The notes under the pieces were generated by a model that saw nothing but the letters and a program-made list of their open reading frames with translations, did no database searches and was not told where the DNA came from. A program made the translations under genes and the position numbers. Of a stretch of 64,000 nt of DNA, positions 59,794 through 64,000 are shown piece after piece (within the stretch, counting starts at the first letter, position 1; each line of letters opens with the position of its first letter). Source of the DNA: an uncultured Eubacteriales bacterium (GTDB lineage: Bacteria > Bacillota > Clostridia > Oscillospirales > CAG-382); contig CAKSCV010000007.1 of the NCBI GenBank assembly GCA_934444645.1, forward strand, positions 1-64,000, in the 5' to 3' direction.

Positions 59794-60192
59794 ATGCAGA
59801 TTACAGATGTAATTGCGGATATGCTTACCCGTATTCGCAATGCCAATTCGTCCAAGCACGAAACGGTTGACATCCCCGCTTCCGGCGTTAAGAAGGCGAT
59901 CGCTGAAATCTTACGCGAGGAAGGCTATATAAACGGTTATCAGATCATCGAAGACGGAAAACAGGGCGTTATCCGCGTCACTCTTAAGTACGGCGCAAAC
60001 AAGTCCAAGGTTATTCAGGGTCTTCGCAGAGTTTCCAAACCCGGTCTTCGCATCTACACCAGCTGCGAGGATATGCCTACGGTTATGAAAGGTCTCGGCA
60101 TCGCGATCATTTCAACTTCCAAGGGCATTATGACGGATAAAAAGGCAAAGGCAAACAACGTCGGCGGCGAAGTTCTCGCTTATGTTTGGTAA
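59794..60192 (+). CDS. rpsH: 30S ribosomal protein S8
   Basis: 132 residues. 'DVIADMLTRIRNANSSKHETVDIPASG' start and 'GIAIISTSKGIMTDKKA' C-terminal motif. In some bacteria S8 represses the spc operon. Confidence 0.98.
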   Translation: MQITDVIADMLTRIRNANSSKHETVDIPASGVKKAIAEILREEGYINGYQIIEDGKQGVIRVTLKYGANKSKVIQGLRRVSKPGLRIYTSCEDMPTVMKGLGIAIISTSKGIMTDKKAKANNVGGEVLAYVW

Positions 60193-60266
60193 TTGCCCGA
60201 AAAACGCATGGTTCCTGTAGGCGAACGCTTTTACAGGATAGAATGCATTACGGAAGGAGAAACATC

Positions 60267-60806
60267 ATGTCTAGAATAGGTAGAATGCCTGTTACTGTTC
60301 CTGCCGGTGTTGACGTTAAGATCGACGCAGAAAACTGCGTTACCGTAAAGGGTGCCAAGGGTACTCTCACGCAGAAGTTCAATCCGAATATGAAAATTAC
60401 GGTTGAAAACGGTGTGCTTACGGTTGAGCGTCCCGACGATGAAAAACAGAACAGAGCACTTCACGGTCTTACCCGTTCGATCATCGCCAATATGGTCGAA
60501 GGTGTGACCAACGGTTACAGCAAAAAGCTCGAAATCAACGGCGTCGGTTACCGTGCCGCAAAACAGGGCAAACAGCTCGTTCTCAATATCGGTTATTCTC
60601 ACACGGTTGTCGTCGATGAAATCGATGGCATCACCTTCGAGGTTCCCGATACCAACACCGTTATCGTAAACGGTCCCGATAAGCAGAAGGTCGGCCAGAT
60701 CGCTTCCGAGATCCGCGGCAAACGTCCGCCGGAACCCTACCTCGGCAAGGGTATTAAGTACGCCGATGAGCATATCCGCCGCAAGGCCGGTAAAGCCGGT
60801 AAGTAA
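60267..60806 (+). CDS. rplF: 50S ribosomal protein L6
   Basis: 179 residues. 'SRIGRMPVTVPAGVDVKID' start and 'RGKRPPEPYLGKGIKYADE' C-terminal signature. The ATG at 60267 has AAGGAG upstream; the longer frame from 60186 crosses the spacer. Confidence 0.98.
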   Translation: MSRIGRMPVTVPAGVDVKIDAENCVTVKGAKGTLTQKFNPNMKITVENGVLTVERPDDEKQNRALHGLTRSIIANMVEGVTNGYSKKLEINGVGYRAAKQGKQLVLNIGYSHTVVVDEIDGITFEVPDTNTVIVNGPDKQKVGQIASEIRGKRPPEPYLGKGIKYADEHIRRKAGKAGK

Positions 60807-60826
60807 TCAGAAGGGAGTGCAGTTAA

Positions 60827-61186
60827 ATGGTATCAAGAAAAGACAGCAATTTGCAGCGTAAAAAGAGACACGCCAGAGTTCGTGCCAAGATTAGCGGTAC
60901 TGCTTCCCGTCCCCGTCTTTGTGTCTACCGTTCGCTCGCCAACATCTACGCTCAGGTGATTGACGACACCACCGGAAACACCCTCGTCAGCGCGTCCAGC
61001 GTTGAAAAGGATTTCGGCGTTTACGGCGGCAATAAGGACGCGGCTAAAAAGGTCGGCGAGCTTGTCGCAAAGCGCGCAGCCGAAAAGGGTATCACCGATG
61101 TTGTTTTCGACAGAGGCGGTTATATCTACCACGGACGCGTAAAGGAACTCGCAGAAGCCGCAAGAGAAGCCGGCTTGAAGTTCTAA
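60827..61186 (+). CDS. rplR: 50S ribosomal protein L18
   Basis: 119 residues. 'RKKRHARVRAKISGTASRPRLCVYRS' and 'FDRGGYIYHGRVKELAEAAREAGL' are conserved; it binds 5S rRNA with L5. Confidence 0.98.
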   Translation: MVSRKDSNLQRKKRHARVRAKISGTASRPRLCVYRSLANIYAQVIDDTTGNTLVSASSVEKDFGVYGGNKDAAKKVGELVAKRAAEKGITDVVFDRGGYIYHGRVKELAEAAREAGLKF

Positions 61187-61201
61187 AATAGGAGGGATAA
61201 T

Positions 61202-61705
61202 ATGGCATTCAAAATGGATCCTGCAACACTTGACCTCCAGGAAACCGTAATCGAAACACGACGCGTATCCAAGACAGTCAAGGGCGGACGCATCATGCGC
61301 TTCGCCGCAGTAGTTGTAGTAGGCGACCGCAACGGTCACGTTGGCTATGGCATCGGCAAATCCGCCGAAGTGCCGGAAGCTATCAGAAAAGCAATCGAAG
61401 ACGCTAAGAAAAATATGATTGAGGTTGCAGTCAAGAACACCAGCATTCCTCATGATATCGTCGGCGAATTCGGCGCGGCAAGAGTTCTTCTTAAGCCGGC
61501 TGCCGAAGGTACCGGTATCATCGCAGGCGGTACGGTTCGTGCCGTTGTGGATATGGCGGGTATCAAGGATATTCGCGCAAAGTGCCTCAGCAGCAACAAT
61601 AAGATCAATGTCGTTAAAGCAACCTTCGAAGGCTTGCGCAATCTCAGAACGGCTGAAGCTGTTGCTAAGATGAGAGGCAAGACCGTCGAAGAAATCGTAG
61701 GCTAA
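61202..61705 (+). CDS. rpsE: 30S ribosomal protein S5
   Basis: 167 residues. 'ETRRVSKTVKGGRIMRFAAVVVVGDRNGHVGYG' and 'KPAAEGTGIIAGG' are diagnostic; it contributes to decoding fidelity. Confidence 0.98.
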   Translation: MAFKMDPATLDLQETVIETRRVSKTVKGGRIMRFAAVVVVGDRNGHVGYGIGKSAEVPEAIRKAIEDAKKNMIEVAVKNTSIPHDIVGEFGAARVLLKPAAEGTGIIAGGTVRAVVDMAGIKDIRAKCLSSNNKINVVKATFEGLRNLRTAEAVAKMRGKTVEEIVG

Positions 61706-61718
61706 GGAGGAAACAGTG

Positions 61719-61898
61719 ATGGCTAAGATTACAGTAACACTTACCAAAAGCTTGATCGGTCGCAAAAAGAACCAGATCGCCACTGCAAACTCCCTGGGTT
61801 TACGCAAGATCGGTGACGTATCGGTTCAGGAAAACAATGAGGCTACCAAAGGCAAAATCAACCTCATTTGTCACCTTGTCACAGTGAAGGAGGGCTAA
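61719..61898 (+). CDS. rpmD: 50S ribosomal protein L30
   Basis: 59 residues. 'KITVTLTKSLIGRKKNQIATANSLGLRKI' matches the family. The ATG at 61719 is used; the GTG just before it is closer to the AAGGAGG site but adds only one residue. Confidence 0.96.
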   Translation: MAKITVTLTKSLIGRKKNQIATANSLGLRKIGDVSVQENNEATKGKINLICHLVTVKEG

Positions 61899-61900
61899 TC

Positions 61901-62347
61901 ATGAAGCTTCATGAACTTTCACCCGCTCCCGGCTCGACCAAATCCGCTTGGAGAAAAGGCCGCGGCGTCGGTTCCGGTAACGGTAAGACGGCAGGCCGCG
62001 GTCATAAAGGTCAGAACGCCAGAACAGGCGGCGGCGTAAGACCGGGCTTTGAAGGCGGTCAGATTCCGCTTTACAGAAGACTTCCGAAGAGAGGCTTTAC
62101 CAACAGCCTTTTCAAGAAGGAATACGCAATTATCAACCTTGAAACCTTAGATAAGCTCTTTAACGACGGCGACGCCGTTTCCATGGAAACGCTTCTTGAA
62201 AAAGGCGTTATCCGCAAGGAGTTAAACGGTTTGAAAGTCCTCGGAAGAGGCGAAATTACCAAAAAGCTGACCGTTAAAGCTGCCATCTTCTCGGTATCCG
62301 CAAAGGAGAAGATCGAAGCCGCAGGCGGAAAGGCTGAGGTGATTTAA
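61901..62347 (+). CDS. rplO: 50S ribosomal protein L15
   Basis: 148 residues. 'KLHELSPAPGSTKSAWRKGRGVGSGNGKTAGRGHKGQNAR' is the glycine-rich family start. Begins 2 bp after rpmD. Confidence 0.98.
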   Translation: MKLHELSPAPGSTKSAWRKGRGVGSGNGKTAGRGHKGQNARTGGGVRPGFEGGQIPLYRRLPKRGFTNSLFKKEYAIINLETLDKLFNDGDAVSMETLLEKGVIRKELNGLKVLGRGEITKKLTVKAAIFSVSAKEKIEAAGGKAEVI

Positions 62348-62348
62348 A

Positions 62349-63614
62349 GTGCTGCAGACATTCAAAAACGCTTGGAAGATTCCGGAACTCCGCAAGAAAA
62401 TGCTCTTTACGCTGTTCATTCTTGTTCTGTTCCGCATCGGCTCTGTCATTCCGGTTCCGTTTGTTTATGCAAACCTTGTACAGGATGCGGTAAACGGCGG
62501 TGGCTTGCAGGGATTGTTCCAGTACTTCAACATCATCTCCGGCGAAGCGTTTTCTAAGGCAACTTTATTCGCACTCTCCATCTCGCCGTATATCACGGCT
62601 TCCATCGTTATCCAGCTTTTGACCATCGCTATCCCGCCGCTCGAAAGAATGGCTAAGGAAGGCGAAGAAGGCCGTAAAAAGCTCACCCAGATCACGCGCT
62701 ATACGACAGTCGGTCTTGCTCTCTTAACCAGTATCGGTTATTGCGCATTCCTGTATGCCTCGCATTGGGTTATCCCGGGCTACGATCACCTGTTCCATAA
62801 GCTCGTTATCATTTCCTGCTATTGCGCCGGCGCTTCCATCATCATGTGGCTCGCCGAAAAGATCAATGACCACGGAATCGGCAATGGTATTTCCATTATC
62901 CTTTTTGTCAATATCGCCGCTTCCTTCCCGTCCATGTTCTCGACCGCTTTGACAAACGGCTATCTCATCTTTGCTCTGTTTGTTGTTATCACGCTTGTAA
63001 TGGTTGTCTTTGTCGTTCACGTGACCAATGCGGAACGCAGACTTCCGGTGCAGTACGCTAAGCGTCAGGTCGGCAGAAAGATGTACGGCGGCCAGAGCAC
63101 ATTCCTGCCGATTAAGCTGAATATGTCCGGCGTTATGCCGATCATCTTCGCCAGCTCGATCGCAGCTATCCCGATGACCATTGCTTCCATCATCCCGAAT
63201 TCGGGCTTTGCACGCTTCGTCAGCTCGTATTTCTCGATGTCAAGTGTTCCGTATATGATCATCTATTTCGTTCTTATCATCGCGTTTTCTTACTTCTACC
63301 TTGCAATTTCCTTCAATCCGGTGGAAGTTTCCAACAACCTGAAAAAGAACGGCGGCTTTATCATGGGTATCCGCCCGGGTAAGCCCACGACCGATTATAT
63401 TACCAAGATTCTCGGCAGAGTCACCCTCATCGGTGCCATCTTCTTAGGCATCGTTGCTTGCTTGCCGATGCTTCTTTCGATGTTCAACCAGAAAATGAGC
63501 GGTCTCGCCTTCGGCGGCTCCTCGCTCTTAATCTTGGTCAGCGTTGTTATTGAAACGACACGCGAAATTGAAGCACAAATGACCATGCGTCATTACAAAG
63601 GCTTTCTTGAATAA
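62349..63614 (+). CDS. secY: Protein translocase channel subunit SecY
   Basis: 421 residues with ten membrane segments. It forms the export channel with SecE and SecG. 'LFRIGSVIPVPFV' in TM1, the plug region after it, and 'YAKRQVGRKMYGGQSTFLPIKLNMSGVMPIIFASS' in the cytoplasmic loop and TM7 are family marks. The start is a GTG at 62349, one base after the rplO stop codon, with GAGGTGA in the end of rplO. Confidence 0.97.
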   Translation: MLQTFKNAWKIPELRKKMLFTLFILVLFRIGSVIPVPFVYANLVQDAVNGGGLQGLFQYFNIISGEAFSKATLFALSISPYITASIVIQLLTIAIPPLERMAKEGEEGRKKLTQITRYTTVGLALLTSIGYCAFLYASHWVIPGYDHLFHKLVIISCYCAGASIIMWLAEKINDHGIGNGISIILFVNIAASFPSMFSTALTNGYLIFALFVVITLVMVVFVVHVTNAERRLPVQYAKRQVGRKMYGGQSTFLPIKLNMSGVMPIIFASSIAAIPMTIASIIPNSGFARFVSSYFSMSSVPYMIIYFVLIIAFSYFYLAISFNPVEVSNNLKKNGGFIMGIRPGKPTTDYITKILGRVTLIGAIFLGIVACLPMLLSMFNQKMSGLAFGGSSLLILVSVVIETTREIEAQMTMRHYKGFLE

Positions 63615-63664
63615 TCCGTAAGGATTGTTTGAGAGTTCCATTGACACACAGGTTAGGAGATATT

Positions 63665-64000
63665 ATGAATATAATATTTTTCGGTGCTCCGGGTGCCGGC
63701 AAAGGCACACAGGCTGAAATCGTCAGCAAAAAACTCGATATTCCCACGATTTCTACGGGTAATATCATCCGTGAAGCGATCAAAAACGGGACCGAAATGG
63801 GTCTTTCGGCTAAGAGCTATATCGACGCCGGAAAGCTCGTTCCCGATGAGGTCGTGATCGGAATCATCAAAGACAGACTCGATAAGGACGACTGCAAAAA
63901 CGGATTTATCCTCGACGGTTTTCCGCGCACCATTCCGCAGGCGAAAGCTCTCGACGAAATGGGCGTGAAGATCGATGTCGTTCTCAATATCGAAGTGTCC
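63665..64000 (+). CDS. adk: Adenylate kinase, truncated by the window end
   Basis: The first 112 residues. P-loop GAPGAGKGT (7-15), 'STGNIIREAIKNGTEMG' (AMP-binding; the usual 'STGDMLR' here reads STGNIIR) and 'GFILDGFPRTIPQA' (about 80-93). It recycles AMP + ATP to 2 ADP. AGGAG lies upstream of the ATG. It follows secY, the usual order. Confidence 0.95.
   Translation, partial: MNIIFFGAPGAGKGTQAEIVSKKLDIPTISTGNIIREAIKNGTEMGLSAKSYIDAGKLVPDEVVIGIIKDRLDKDDCKNGFILDGFPRTIPQAKALDEMGVKIDVVLNIEVS

Noticed and set aside
60833..61807. 324-codon minus-strand frame opposite rplR-rpsE
   Set aside because: Antisense shadow of highly conserved ribosomal protein genes.

Overview
This window comes from a mid-GC member of the Firmicutes, most likely class Clostridia (a gut-type Oscillospirales-like lineage is my inference). 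The evidence is strong AGGAGG ribosome sites, many SigA-type promoters with exactly 17-bp spacers, tRNA genes that encode CCA, the zinc-ribbon (type Z) S14, a Gram-positive S10-spc gene order, the pyrH-frr-uppS-cdsA cluster, an AddB-type recombination nuclease, and many lipoproteins. No 16S rRNA is present, so the genus cannot be named.

Layout. 1-1754 is a non-coding repeat element (LIR-A). 1755-5040 holds a solute-binding lipoprotein and a membrane protein (minus strand). 5269-9821 holds a small lipoprotein, a TetR regulator, a GNAT-YoaP acetyltransferase, YchF and a BspA-type leucine-rich lipoprotein (plus). 9938-12270 is an ABC exporter with a SUKH gene. 12452-15709 is an SGNH esterase plus glycosidase operon with a divergent AraC activator. 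15749-19288 is mnmE, a membrane protein, prfB and a second membrane protein. 19320-20990 is LIR-B. 21003-23620 is a GyrB-like topoisomerase subunit with a DUF1893 gene. 23789-25168 is a MATE pump. 25170-26860 is LIR-C. 27002-35873 carries pyrH, frr, uppS, cdsA, a HAD phosphatase, an XRE regulator, a GNAT, polA and dxr. 35940-37817 holds a DUF975 protein and PgeF. 38026-39160 is a ten-tRNA cluster. 39273-44490 holds an SLH surface protein and a TAXI-TRAP transporter. 44878-50941 holds an unrecognised 501-residue enzyme-like protein, AddB, a sugar isomerase-like protein and a small membrane protein. 51088-52339 looks like a small AT-rich islet bounded by inverted repeats. 52347 to the end is the S10-spc ribosomal operon, running through secY into a truncated adk.

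The most unusual content is the family of three long, non-coding, largely palindromic elements (LIR-A, B, C; about 1.3-1.4 kb each, A inverted relative to B and C). Each is flanked by arrays of distinct, perfect short hairpins. Several internal hairpins change sequence between copies while keeping their pairing, and many of the flanking hairpins have GNRA or GNA loops. This points to selection on RNA or DNA structure and not on protein, although many spurious ORFs cross them. The second novelty is the islet at 51088-52339, which ends immediately before the tandem promoters and attenuator-like leader of the S10 operon.

Most other genes are housekeeping and are called with high confidence. Carbohydrate genes (solute-binding protein, intracellular glycosidase with esterase and AraC regulator, isomerase, TAXI-TRAP) suggest a fermentative lifestyle on host or plant glycans or organic acids (inference).
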